Positions 1 through 7,101 of a stretch of DNA of 13,870 nucleotides are shown one piece after another (the first letter of the stretch is position 1; each line of letters begins with the position of its first letter). The DNA is taken from positions 1-13,870 of the forward strand of contig JBJKRW010000119.1 of NCBI GenBank assembly GCA_046704445.1. Direction: 5' to 3'. The position numbers were made by a program, and so were the translations under genes. Source of the DNA: JBJKRW01 sp046704445. GTDB taxonomy: Bacteria > Patescibacteriota > Microgenomatia > UBA1406 > GWC2-37-13. The notes beneath the pieces were generated by a model that saw only the letters and a program-made list of their open reading frames with translations, was not told the DNA's origin and did not search any database.

Positions 1-753
1 ATACTTGCATTGTTATTATATACCAAGACTCCGGTACGTGCGGATTGGAACCTGAACTCAAACGGCAGTCTTGTATTTACTCAGGGTCAGGTGCTTGGAG
101 AGCAGGACGGTGAAGAAAACAGAGCTCAGACTCAGACGCGCGGAAGCGATCAGGAACAAACCAATACTCCGGAACCCACCTTGTCTCCCGGAATAAAACC
201 TACTCCAAAAATGATTGAGGAACAAAACATAGAAGAGATCAAGCTGGAAAACACCGGAGACAGCAAAGAACTGAATGTTCAGGTAAAGGAAAAAAATAGA
301 GAGCAGGTTCAGGAAAAACAAAAAGAATTCAAGATGGAAACAGAAACAGACCCGGTCAAAATATCAACGGGAGAGGCGGAAAACGAAATGAAAATTCAGA
401 AAGGTCAGGCACAGGCAACCATCAAATTTCCCGTATCAATTAACCCTTCAACAAAACAGCTTACCGTAACCACTCCTTCCGGGGTCAAAACACTTACCGT
501 CTTACCGGATCAGGCGGCAAGCGTTATTTCGGACAAAGGCCTGCTTGACAACGCTTCATCCGAGGCGAAAATTCAGATACAAACAGAAAACAATCAACTG
601 GTATATCAGGTTGAAGGATACAAACACAAAAAACTTTTCGGACTGTTCCCGATTTCTCTGCAAACCCAGGTTACCCTATCCGCACAATCGGGCCAGATAC
701 TCAATACCAATCAGTCTTTATTCACTTCGTTCCTCAATATACTTTCGATCTAA
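1..753 (+). CDS. membrane-anchored hypothetical protein, 5' end outside window
   Basis: The reading frame is open from base 1, so the true start lies upstream. The first visible residues (ILALLLYTKTP) look like the end of an N-terminal membrane helix, so the rest is probably outside the cytoplasm. Residues of about 35-130 form a low-complexity linker rich in Gln, Glu, Lys, Thr and Pro. The last 115 residues or so look like a compact beta-rich domain (TVTTPSGVKTLTVLPDQAA, then a YQVEGYKHKKLFGLFPI stretch). I recall similar C-terminal domains in CPR hypothetical proteins but can name no family. The gene ends in TAA 45 nt before rpiB, which has its own promoter. Its linker shares the heptapeptide PEPTLSP with the lipoprotein two genes downstream. 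The function is unknown; a surface or envelope role is inferred only from topology. Confidence 0.75.
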   Translation: MLALLLYTKTPVRADWNLNSNGSLVFTQGQVLGEQDGEENRAQTQTRGSDQEQTNTPEPTLSPGIKPTPKMIEEQNIEEIKLENTGDSKELNVQVKEKNREQVQEKQKEFKMETETDPVKISTGEAENEMKIQKGQAQATIKFPVSINPSTKQLTVTTPSGVKTLTVLPDQAASVISDKGLLDNASSEAKIQIQTENNQLVYQVEGYKHKKLFGLFPISLQTQVTLSAQSGQILNTNQSLFTSFLNILSI

Positions 754-758
754 CCTCA

Positions 759-787
759 TTGCTTTTTTGCGGAATTTCTTTTACACT
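759..787 (+). promoter_or_regulatory. promoter of rpiB
   Basis: A TTGCTT -35 box (759-764) and a TACACT -10 box (782-787) are separated by exactly 17 nt. Transcription would start near 794, about 5 nt before the rpiB ATG, leaving no room for a ribosome binding site. The boxes are imperfect matches to the sigma-70 consensus. Confidence 0.45.
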
Positions 788-798
788 CATGGTAAACC

Positions 799-1236
799 AT
801 GACTATTTTTATCGCATCAGACCATGGAGGGTTTGAGCTTAAAAATAAGTTGATAGAATATCTCCAAAACAAAAATATCCGCATCGTGGATATCGGTAAT
901 CTCCAATATGATCCTATTGACGATTATCCCGATTTTGCCAAAAAGCTCTGCGAAACCGTCCTGCAAAAACCCGAAGATTCGTGCGGCATCGTAATCTGCA
1001 GATCCGGGGCCGGCGTCAGCATCATGGCAAACAGATTTAAGGGAATCAGGTGTACGCTGGGAATAAACCCCGCACAGGTGAGTCATTCAAAAGAAGACGA
1101 TAACATCAATGTTCTTGCTTTGGCCTCGGATTATACGGACTTTGACAACTCAACACAGATGGTTGACGTATTTCTTTCTTCAAAGCCGAAAACAGAAGAA
1201 AAATACGTACGCAGAAGAACTAAGCTTGATTTGTAA
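799..1236 (+). CDS. rpiB: ribose-5-phosphate isomerase B / LacAB-family isomerase
   Basis: This 145-aa protein matches the RpiB/LacA/LacB family over its full length. RpiB interconverts ribose 5-phosphate and ribulose 5-phosphate in the non-oxidative pentose-phosphate pathway in the cytoplasm. Visible family features are the N-terminal SDHGG motif (Asp8, His9), the catalytic-loop Cys67 in ICRSGAG (E. coli has ICGTGVG), the VSIMANRFKGIR helix and the NVLALAS strand. The His that opens the sugar ring in E. coli RpiB (His99) aligns with Asp100 here (SKEDDN versus SRQHND). The substrate could therefore be a different sugar phosphate, and the safe name is RpiB/LacAB family. The start at 799 gives the canonical N-terminus and has no Shine-Dalgarno sequence. 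A related pentose-phosphate enzyme (Rpe-like) lies at 8518. I am confident of the family and less so of the exact substrate. Confidence 0.9.
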   Translation: MTIFIASDHGGFELKNKLIEYLQNKNIRIVDIGNLQYDPIDDYPDFAKKLCETVLQKPEDSCGIVICRSGAGVSIMANRFKGIRCTLGINPAQVSHSKEDDNINVLALASDYTDFDNSTQMVDVFLSSKPKTEEKYVRRRTKLDL

Positions 1237-1273
1237 CAAAACCGTACATTGCAGAATGATGTATACTATAGGC

Positions 1274-1302
1274 TTGACTTTTACCGATGTATCCCGTATA
1301 AT
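1274..1302 (+). promoter_or_regulatory. strong sigma-70-type promoter giving a near-leaderless mRNA
   Basis: TTGACT (1274-1279), a 17-nt spacer and a perfect TATAAT (1297-1302) make the best consensus promoter in the window. The ATG at 1312 is only 9 nt past the -10 box, so the transcript should start about 3 nt before the start codon. This promoter decides the start: the frame is open further upstream (from TTG at 1249), but those codons would not be transcribed from it. Confidence 0.8.
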
Positions 1303-1311
1303 AGGATTTCT

Positions 1312-1995
1312 ATGGCAGAATATTCCAGAGTTTTAATGCCGGAAATGAGTTTTCTTCAATTTGCGCAATCAATGCAGAAAGCAGGCCATATCATGCAGGC
1401 TGCTTTAGGCAAAGGAGTTGATATAATTGGAAAATATCCCAAAGCATTGGTTGCCGCGACTTTTATGGCGTTAGGGATTACTTCACTGGCAATAAGCGGT
1501 TGTTCTGCTCCGCCGGAACCCACGCTTTCCCCACAAGACGCAGCCGCCATGCAGGTGATACAAACAAGGCTTGCGGGCACCAAAACACCAACTAAAGTTT
1601 CCGCAACAGCAACGCGTGAAGCTACGCCCACACAGGGAAGTCCTGATGAAATAAATATGTGTGCAACTGTCGACGAAGCCGGTAAAGGAGCTGCCGAAAC
1701 CTGGCAAAAAAAATACGGTACACGCCCGCCAACCCAGTTGGGAGGAATAGCTACCGCAATTGAGATAATCGACACTGATGGAGTCATTCATAAATACGGA
1801 GAAACGAGCAAAATTGCCGAATATAATTTGCCCGTGCAGGTTGGTTCTGAAGTATGCGTTACAGCGGCCGGAAAATCACCTACAATAACTCCTACACCAA
1901 ACGCGACTCCTCGCCCTCAAAGTTTTAACCATGCGCCGCGCCGAACAAACAACCGGGCATATGTAACAAAACCGCAAGGAAGACCTTCGGCTTAA
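1312..1995 (+). CDS. putative lipoprotein with Pro/Thr-rich linkers
   Basis: A 227-aa protein whose start is set by the promoter just upstream. Residues 1-44 are an unusually long amphipathic N-region. Residues 45-63 are a hydrophobic helix ending in a lipobox-like ISGC, with Cys64 as the candidate lipidated residue. A linker rich in Pro, Thr and Ala follows (about 66-112), then a small domain of about 115-185 with two cysteines (Cys117, Cys182) that could form a disulfide, a second Pro/Thr linker (ITPTPNATPRP) and a basic tail. Lipoprotein N-regions are normally 5-20 residues, so a plain signal anchor is the main alternative. The protein probably sits outside the cell membrane. I recognise no domain and assign no function. 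It converges with murI, with 26 nt between the two stop codons. Confidence 0.7.
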   Translation: MAEYSRVLMPEMSFLQFAQSMQKAGHIMQAALGKGVDIIGKYPKALVAATFMALGITSLAISGCSAPPEPTLSPQDAAAMQVIQTRLAGTKTPTKVSATATREATPTQGSPDEINMCATVDEAGKGAAETWQKKYGTRPPTQLGGIATAIEIIDTDGVIHKYGETSKIAEYNLPVQVGSEVCVTAAGKSPTITPTPNATPRPQSFNHAPRRTNNRAYVTKPQGRPSA

Positions 1996-2021
1996 GCTGC
2001 TTTCTCTGTCCGGACGGACTT

Positions 2022-2846
2022 TCAGTCTTTTGCATCAATAACCGCACGCTCCGGCATATCCGAAATATTCTCCTGTCCCAAAAACAATTTCATTCTGCCG
2101 AGATAGTCGTTATGGAAATCGGTGATCAGATAAACCCTTTTCGATTTTTTTGATAAACTTTGTCCGATCCCGGGATGTCTTTGCAGATATACCCCGAGCT
2201 TCTCCGCAGTTATCTGTCCTTCCGCAAACACCCGGATTCCGGGACCGAGCAGGTTCCGGACACGCTGCCGTACCAGTTCGTAATGCGTGCATGCAAGAAC
2301 CAGGCTGTCGATTTTTTTACCCAGCAGGGGTTTTACGTAACTTTTCAACACCATTGAAAACGCGGGAGATCCGACCTCCCCTTCTTCGATAAAAGGCACC
2401 AAAAGAGGACCTGCTTTTTGAAATACCCGTATGCGAGGATTGATCTTATTAATTTCTTTTACAAAACTTTCGGACAAAACCGTTGCCTTTGTCGCAAGAA
2501 TTCCGACGCGTTTCGCTTTGCTTTCGGCAACCGCTTCCGCAGTCGGACGGATCACTCCCAGAATCCGGCGACCGGGATATGCGGAAGGAAGATATTCCCG
2601 CTGAAGTTTTCGTAAAGCTGCGGCAGTTGCGGTATTACACGCGAGTATGACAAGAACACAGTTATTACGGAAAAGAAAGTCGACCGCCTGCCGGGTAAAT
2701 TCATAAATGACTTCCAACGAACGGCCTCCGTACGGTACGCGTGCATTATCTCCCAGATACATATAGTCATATTCCGGAAGCGCCTTCAGAAGCTCTCTTA
2801 AAATGGCTAGCCCTCCAAGACCCGAATCAAATACGCCGATATTCAT
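2022..2846 (-). CDS. murI: glutamate racemase
   Basis: This 274-aa protein interconverts L- and D-glutamate and so supplies D-glutamate for peptidoglycan precursors in the cytoplasm. The family signatures are all present: the N-terminal FDSGLGG (Asp7, Ser8), the PYGGRS loop, the first catalytic cysteine in LACNTAT (Cys70) and the second in LACTHYE (Cys186). Length is normal for MurI. The ATG at 2846 starts the canonical MNIGVFDSG sequence and lies 12 nt from a TATACT box, with no Shine-Dalgarno sequence. It ends in TGA; ten codons further on in the same frame is a TAA. The gene is transcribed alone, divergent from the kinase fusion and convergent with the lipoprotein gene. Its presence implies that the cell makes, or at least modifies, its own peptidoglycan. 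Confidence 0.96.
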   Translation of the reverse strand: MNIGVFDSGLGGLAILRELLKALPEYDYMYLGDNARVPYGGRSLEVIYEFTRQAVDFLFRNNCVLVILACNTATAAALRKLQREYLPSAYPGRRILGVIRPTAEAVAESKAKRVGILATKATVLSESFVKEINKINPRIRVFQKAGPLLVPFIEEGEVGSPAFSMVLKSYVKPLLGKKIDSLVLACTHYELVRQRVRNLLGPGIRVFAEGQITAEKLGVYLQRHPGIGQSLSKKSKRVYLITDFHNDYLGRMKLFLGQENISDMPERAVIDAKD

Positions 2847-2858
2847 ACGTGTGTAAGA

Positions 2859-2887
2859 AGTATATCATTCCGTACGGAAATTCTTAA
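2859..2887 (-). promoter_or_regulatory. murI promoter with a palindrome in its spacer
   Basis: On the minus strand a TTAAGA -35 box (2887-2882) and a TATACT -10 box (2864-2859) are 17 nt apart. Transcription would start about 6 nt before the murI ATG. The spacer contains a perfect 12-bp palindrome (TTCCGTACGGAA, 2868-2879), a possible operator. Confidence 0.5.
2868..2879. repeat. 12-bp perfect palindrome in the murI promoter
   Basis: TTCCGTACGGAA reads the same on both strands and lies between the -35 and -10 boxes of murI. A dimeric repressor bound there would block the promoter. The core CGTACG also occurs elsewhere in the window, so chance is possible. Confidence 0.35.
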
Positions 2888-2936
2888 ACCCGCCGCTTAA
2901 ATTTTCGGCAATTCATCCGCATTGCTTGATTTATCC

Positions 2937-2966
2937 TTGAAAATTGAGTAATGATTTGTATACAAT
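2937..2966 (+). promoter_or_regulatory. promoter of the kinase fusion gene
   Basis: TTGAAA (2937-2942), an 18-nt spacer and TACAAT (2961-2966; an overlapping TATACA starts at 2959). The ATG at 2982 is 15 nt from the -10 box, giving a leader of about 9 nt, slightly longer than at the other genes here. A weak GGA about 9 nt before the start is the only Shine-Dalgarno-like bit. Confidence 0.5.
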
Positions 2967-2981
2967 AACGTTCGGAAAATC

Positions 2982-4652
2982 ATGAAACCAGAAGCAGCAA
3001 AACCCGAGTCAAAAGAATCGAGCGTATTCAGATCTCATCTGAACTTTACAATTGCCCGCATTCATAAATGGGAACAAGATGCGTCCGGTCTTCCGAATAA
3101 AAAAAAATCTCTCGGTTTTGCGGAATGCAGACGCTATACGCAGGAACAAATTTCCGGCCTTCCCGACAACGACAGATTATTGTTTGAAACGCTTTTTGAT
3201 CTTATGGCGCATAAACATGATATCGGAGAGTTGAACAAAATTTACAAATCTGTTCCGAGATCGCAACGACACATCGGCTCGATAGGCGCCATCGCCGTGG
3301 GTAAATCGACACTAACGAACACACTCCAGAAAGATCTGCGTGCGGGATATGTCGGAAGAGAACCCTTGAAAAATAATCCGTATTGGCTCCGGTCCTTAAG
3401 CGATCCGTCATTCATGCTCCGTTCACAGATGTATTTTTTGCTTTCAAATATATTTTCCGATATGGCCGCTCGAAACCGACAACCTGCAAGAAAAAAGGCA
3501 CCTATTTCGGTCGCGGATACCAGCACCTGGGCCGATGCGCTTATGTGGGTCGAATGGTATAAAAAAAGAGGAAAGATAACCCAGGAAGATTACGAATCTT
3601 ACCAGAAATTGCTCTCAATGGTGAAAGACGTAATTCCGAAACCCGATTTGCTGGTCGGACTTGTACCGGATTCCCTTGATCATTTATACCAGGGACTACG
3701 CAACCGGAAACGCAAAGGAGAAAAAGTGTTTACAAAAGAAGACGTACGGGATCTTGTGGAAATTTCGGCGTCTCTAATCGACGCAATCCCCACAGAACTG
3801 GGAATACCCGTACTCAAGCTTGAAGTCAATCCGCTTGATCTTTATGCAAAACCGCATCTGCGTTATGACGCTATATATCAAATACGCCGAAAGCTCGGAT
3901 TATTAGGGGATCTTCTCAAACAACAACCTGAGGAAATAGCCGACAGAGCCATGAAGATTCTTGCGCCTTCCGGAGAAGCGCAGATTATTATTATTCATGC
4001 GGAAAGCATGTTCACCGGAAAAACCACCGCATTGTGTAAGCTCGCGGATAAAGTAGGCGCAAGAAAAATCCTTGCATTTCAACCCAAAGAATCGGTAAGA
4101 GATCCAAAACAGAGAAAAATGATTTTAAGCAGGGACGGACCCACTCTTAAATCACACCTTATTCAAAGCAATGACCTAAGATCGATTTTATCCTATATCA
4201 GAAGACAGAATATCACCCCCAAACAGAAACCATACATTTTTATCGACGAGATAGAGCTCTTTACAGAAAACAGAGAGTCGGAAAAGGAACCGGACAGAAG
4301 CGCCATAAAAGTCCTCGAACAACTGAGAGCTATGGGTTTTCACGTAGTGGTTGACGGTATTGACTATACGTTTCAGGAAGAACCGTTTACTTTTATGCAC
4401 GACATTCTTGCGTATGCAAAACAGTCAAAAAATTGGCACTCGATTAAAACCGCGACCCGTTGCCGTTACTGTAATGAAGAAGCACAAGGTTCCAGACGGT
4501 GGGTATACCGAAACGGCGCGTGGAAAATAGCCCCCTACAGCGATCAAACCTTTCTCGCAGGAAGCGATGTATATGAACCAGTATGCTGTAAAAATCATGC
4601 TAGTTGCACGAATAAACCCAAAGGCTTCAGAAGAAAAGAACTTCCGCATTAA
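2982..4652 (+). CDS. fusion of a deoxynucleoside kinase and a type II (TK1-like) thymidine kinase
   Basis: A 556-aa protein with two nucleotide-salvage kinases in one chain. Residues of about 98-310 resemble the deoxynucleoside kinase (dCK/dGK/dAK) family: P-loop GAIAVGKS (102-109), a REP segment (126-128), LRSQMYFL (146-153), an ADTS motif (178-181) where the family has D/E-R-S, and an Arg/Lys-rich LID (LRNRKRKGE). Residues of about 332-545 resemble TK1: Walker A SMFTGKTT (342-349), Walker B with catalytic Glu in FIDEIELF (420-427), a VDGIDYTFQEEPF segment like the GLD..F..PF motif, then a zinc site of CRYC (494-497) and CCKNH (535-539). TK1 enzymes phosphorylate thymidine, and dNK enzymes phosphorylate dA, dG or dC. 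The chain could thus salvage several deoxynucleosides to dNMPs in the cytoplasm. Residues 1-97 and the basic tail are unassigned. It is convergent with the glycosyltransferase gene, 6 nt apart. Confidence 0.85.
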   Translation: MKPEAAKPESKESSVFRSHLNFTIARIHKWEQDASGLPNKKKSLGFAECRRYTQEQISGLPDNDRLLFETLFDLMAHKHDIGELNKIYKSVPRSQRHIGSIGAIAVGKSTLTNTLQKDLRAGYVGREPLKNNPYWLRSLSDPSFMLRSQMYFLLSNIFSDMAARNRQPARKKAPISVADTSTWADALMWVEWYKKRGKITQEDYESYQKLLSMVKDVIPKPDLLVGLVPDSLDHLYQGLRNRKRKGEKVFTKEDVRDLVEISASLIDAIPTELGIPVLKLEVNPLDLYAKPHLRYDAIYQIRRKLGLLGDLLKQQPEEIADRAMKILAPSGEAQIIIIHAESMFTGKTTALCKLADKVGARKILAFQPKESVRDPKQRKMILSRDGPTLKSHLIQSNDLRSILSYIRRQNITPKQKPYIFIDEIELFTENRESEKEPDRSAIKVLEQLRAMGFHVVVDGIDYTFQEEPFTFMHDILAYAKQSKNWHSIKTATRCRYCNEEAQGSRRWVYRNGAWKIAPYSDQTFLAGSDVYEPVCCKNHASCTNKPKGFRRKELPH

Positions 4653-4658
4653 TGAAAT

Positions 4659-5909
4659 TTATTTGTCGAGAAGATCGGAAATGATTTGTGCGGCTTTTTT
4701 TGCCCCTCCCAGATCCTGAAGATGGCGGGAAAATTTTTGGGCCCCTTTTTTGTAACTTTTATCCCGCAACACCCTTTCTGTTTCACGGATGATCGTATCG
4801 GCGGGAAAGTTTTCCGCCTCTCTCTGCTGCGTAACCCAGTCGATTAAAAAATGATGCAATCTGTATTTGATCAAGGAAATCCCCGCATGCAGTTCCTCCG
4901 TACGAAGAGCATGAATTACCTGGTCCAGATTAAACGGCAATGAAACGGTGGGTTTTCCCCAATACAAAGCCTGGGTTATTGTTCCGTACGATCCGTGGCA
5001 AACGACAATATCGGCTATATTACATGCGGAAAATCCCGGAATAAACCGGGAAGTATACGCATGTCCGCGCGGCAGGTCAAGTTCTTCCGGATCCGCAATG
5101 TTTCCCGTTGCCACCATGACAAAATAACCCTTTGTTACAAAACCCTTCGCAAGCCGGACCAAAAGTTTTTTTCCAAAACCGGTACCGCCGAATGTCAGAT
5201 AGATTGTTTTTTTCCCATGCGACAGTTTTTTAAGACGAATTTCCAAAAATCGATCCCTGGCTTCAATTTTTCTGTACACAATTGGTCCGACAAAATGGAA
5301 TGTAGAAAGATATGTACGCAACGGAGCATATTCTTTTACCTCCGGAATTATCATGTGCGTTGTATGGAGCAGTCGGTCTATCGAACGTGGTTTTTCTCCG
5401 TATAATGCAACCAGATTTGCGACTTTCCCGATATAATGCCGTTTGCCGAAATCAAGAAAAAGTTCTATCGGCCGTGCGATAATTGTCTGTCATATTGTGT
5501 TCGGCGTCGAAAAAAAACCGAGCAATCCTTTGCTGTATGGAATGATTTCCGAATCGATGAGCTGAACCGAAGGAATTCCCAAAAGCTCGGAAGCAATCAT
5601 AACTCCCGGATTCACGTCTACCACTACCAGATCCGGACGTACCTTTCGGAGAATATTCAGATACCGCTCGACCTGCGATTTCAGAAATACATGATCGTTT
5701 GCGTATTTTAACAATTCAAGAGGATTGTCAAGATTTTCAATTACTTTTATAATGCCGATGGACGGAGAAAGGGAAAAATACGATTGCTTTTTTGGGTTCA
5801 GCGTGACACAAACATCATATCTTTTTTTAAGTTCCTCCGCGACCGCGAGAGAACGTACAATATGCGCAAGCCCTGTCTGGACCGGGGAAACGAGGATTTT
5901 TTTGCGCAT
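4659..5909 (-). pseudogene. GT-B glycosyltransferase (MurG/UGT-like) interrupted by an in-frame TGA
   Basis: Two open segments in the same frame, 5909-5493 (139 codons) and 5489-4659, are separated only by a TGA at 5492-5490. Together they give 416 codons, a normal size for a GT-B enzyme. The first part carries the acceptor-side Rossmann start (KKILVSPVQTGLAHIVRSLA). The second carries TFGGTG and the donor-sugar motif HGSYGT followed by GKPTVSLPFNLDQ, as in MurG and UDP-glycosyltransferases. The 45 codons between the TGA and the next ATG (5354) read as sensible protein (for example FLDFGKRHYIGKVANL), so nothing is missing but one codon. The family transfers a sugar from a nucleotide donor to a lipid or other acceptor. 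It may be a recent nonsense mutation, a readthrough gene (the context TGA-C is leaky in many organisms), two split polypeptides or a sequencing error. It lies 46 nt downstream of dprA with its own promoter. Confidence 0.8.
5490..5492 (-). other. in-frame TGA inside the glycosyltransferase
   Basis: Codon 140 of the combined reading frame is TGA, followed by CAG. The frame is the same on both sides (135 nt, exactly 45 codons, to the downstream ATG). Single changes from CGA (Arg), GGA (Gly) or TGG (Trp) could have made it. Confidence 0.85.
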
Positions 5910-5915
5910 ACATAT

Positions 5916-5924
5916 ATTATATCA
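5916..5924 (-). promoter_or_regulatory. extended -10 promoter of the glycosyltransferase gene
   Basis: On the minus strand TGATATAAT is an extended -10 element (TGn joined to a perfect TATAAT at 5921-5916). It ends 6 nt before the ATG, so the RNA should start at the start codon. No good -35 box is seen, as is usual for extended -10 promoters. Confidence 0.6.
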
Positions 5925-5955
5925 TCATCACAATCCAATCCTATATTTCGCGTGC

Positions 5956-7062
5956 TTATGATTGAATAAAATCGGAGCCAATAATTGCCTGATATTTTCC
6001 CTCTCTGTTTTTTTTCACGCGCGATTTAAGCTCAAGCAGAGAAAGAATATTCGACAGTTCTTCAACCCTCAGTCGAGTATCAGCGATCAAATCATCCATA
6101 AACCGGGATCTTTTCCTGAGCAGCAAATAGATTTTTAGCTCTTTTTCCGACATTTCCTCCATCCGGTCTTTTTGCTTAACATAGCGCAACCCGTATTCTT
6201 CAAGAATATCTTCCGGTCCGGTCGCAACTTTTGCCCCGTTTTTTATCAGAATGTTCGGCGCCTGAGACAGTTCGGAAGTCAGCGGAACAGGCAGCACAAA
6301 CACATCTCTTCCCTGCTCCGCGGCAAATCTCGCGGTAATCAGAGTGCCGGAATCTTTTAACCCCTCCACCACAAGAATTCCTTTTGACAGACCCGAGATA
6401 ATCCTGTTTCGCGCGATAAAGAAACCTTTTTGAACAGTAAATCCCGGAGGAATTTCGGAAATCACCAGTCCCGATTTTTGTACAATTTCCTCATACAATC
6501 GGTAATTGTATGAGGGGTACACAATATCAACCCCGCACCCCAAGACCGCCACGGTAATCCCGTATGAATTTATTGCGGCATTATGAGCTATCGTATCTAC
6601 GCCCAGCGCCATGCCAGAAACTATGATTGTCCCCGATTTCGACAAGGCGCCCCCGAAAATTTCCGCGATCCGTTCACCGTATTCGCTCGGATTTCTAGTC
6701 CCGACAACGCCGAAACACAACGCCGTATTCAGCACACCCAATGATAATTTTCCCCTTATATATAAACATATAGGGGGATCCGGAATTTCTCTAAGGAGCC
6801 TCGGATAATCAGGCGAACAGAGCGGAATAACCCGGATGCACATTCTTTCCAGTTTTCTTAGTTTTTCCTGCGCCTGAAAGCCGGATCTGAATACGGCAAA
6901 CCGTTCCGCAATCCGATTCCCCAGAAGATCCGCGATTTCTTGTCGTCCTGCCCTAAACGCTCTTTGGGCCGAACCGAACTTTTGAATAAGCGCGTTAAAA
7001 CGGACGGGTCCTATGCCTAAAAAGTGGGAAAACGAGAAATAATATATACCCTCTTCGTCCAT
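5956..7062 (-). CDS. dprA: DNA-processing protein DprA (Smf)
   Basis: A 368-aa protein that in other bacteria binds incoming single-stranded DNA and loads RecA during natural transformation. Residues of about 13-40 look like a helix-hairpin-helix region (LGIGPVRFNALIQKFG). The Rossmann-like core has the family motifs VGTRNPSEYG (120-129), GMALGVDTIAH (150-160), FIARNRIISGLS (215-226) and SGTLITA (238-244). The C-terminal segment from about residue 300 fits the winged-helix domain of long DprA proteins. Length is normal. The ATG at 7062 follows a pyrimidine-rich leader without a Shine-Dalgarno sequence and lies 39 nt after the M20 peptidase stop, so the two are probably co-transcribed. DprA is widespread even in reduced genomes and fits a cell that takes up environmental DNA. 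Confidence 0.96.
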   Translation of the reverse strand: MDEEGIYYFSFSHFLGIGPVRFNALIQKFGSAQRAFRAGRQEIADLLGNRIAERFAVFRSGFQAQEKLRKLERMCIRVIPLCSPDYPRLLREIPDPPICLYIRGKLSLGVLNTALCFGVVGTRNPSEYGERIAEIFGGALSKSGTIIVSGMALGVDTIAHNAAINSYGITVAVLGCGVDIVYPSYNYRLYEEIVQKSGLVISEIPPGFTVQKGFFIARNRIISGLSKGILVVEGLKDSGTLITARFAAEQGRDVFVLPVPLTSELSQAPNILIKNGAKVATGPEDILEEYGLRYVKQKDRMEEMSEKELKIYLLLRKRSRFMDDLIADTRLRVEELSNILSLLELKSRVKKNREGKYQAIIGSDFIQS

Positions 7063-7101
7063 GCAAAAAGACTAAGAAGAAACAAACAAAGAAGCAACCG
7101 A

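Noticed and set aside
1303..1306. AGGA as Shine-Dalgarno sequence of the lipoprotein gene
   Set aside because: It lies directly after the TATAAT box, upstream of the predicted RNA start near 1309, so it should not be in the message.
1356..1787. Open frame of 143 codons on the minus strand
   Set aside because: It is antisense to the lipoprotein gene, whose promoter, membrane segment and lipobox are coherent. The reverse frame is only its compositional shadow.
2008..2015. GTCCGGAC palindrome between converging genes as a terminator
   Set aside because: The perfect 8-bp palindrome leaves no loop, and no T-run follows on either strand. A similar CTGTCCGGACGG string occurs inside the M20 gene, which suggests chance.
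5490..5492. TGA read as glycine, as in Gracilibacteria and Absconditabacteria
   Set aside because: All other genes are open without internal TGA, and murI and the cupin end naturally in TGA, the latter overlapping the next start codon. A recoded genome would show many in-frame TGA codons.
5510..5517. Run of eight A (U8 in the mRNA) as a frameshift site explaining the split glycosyltransferase
   Set aside because: Both halves are in the same frame, so slipping at the run would break rather than restore the protein.
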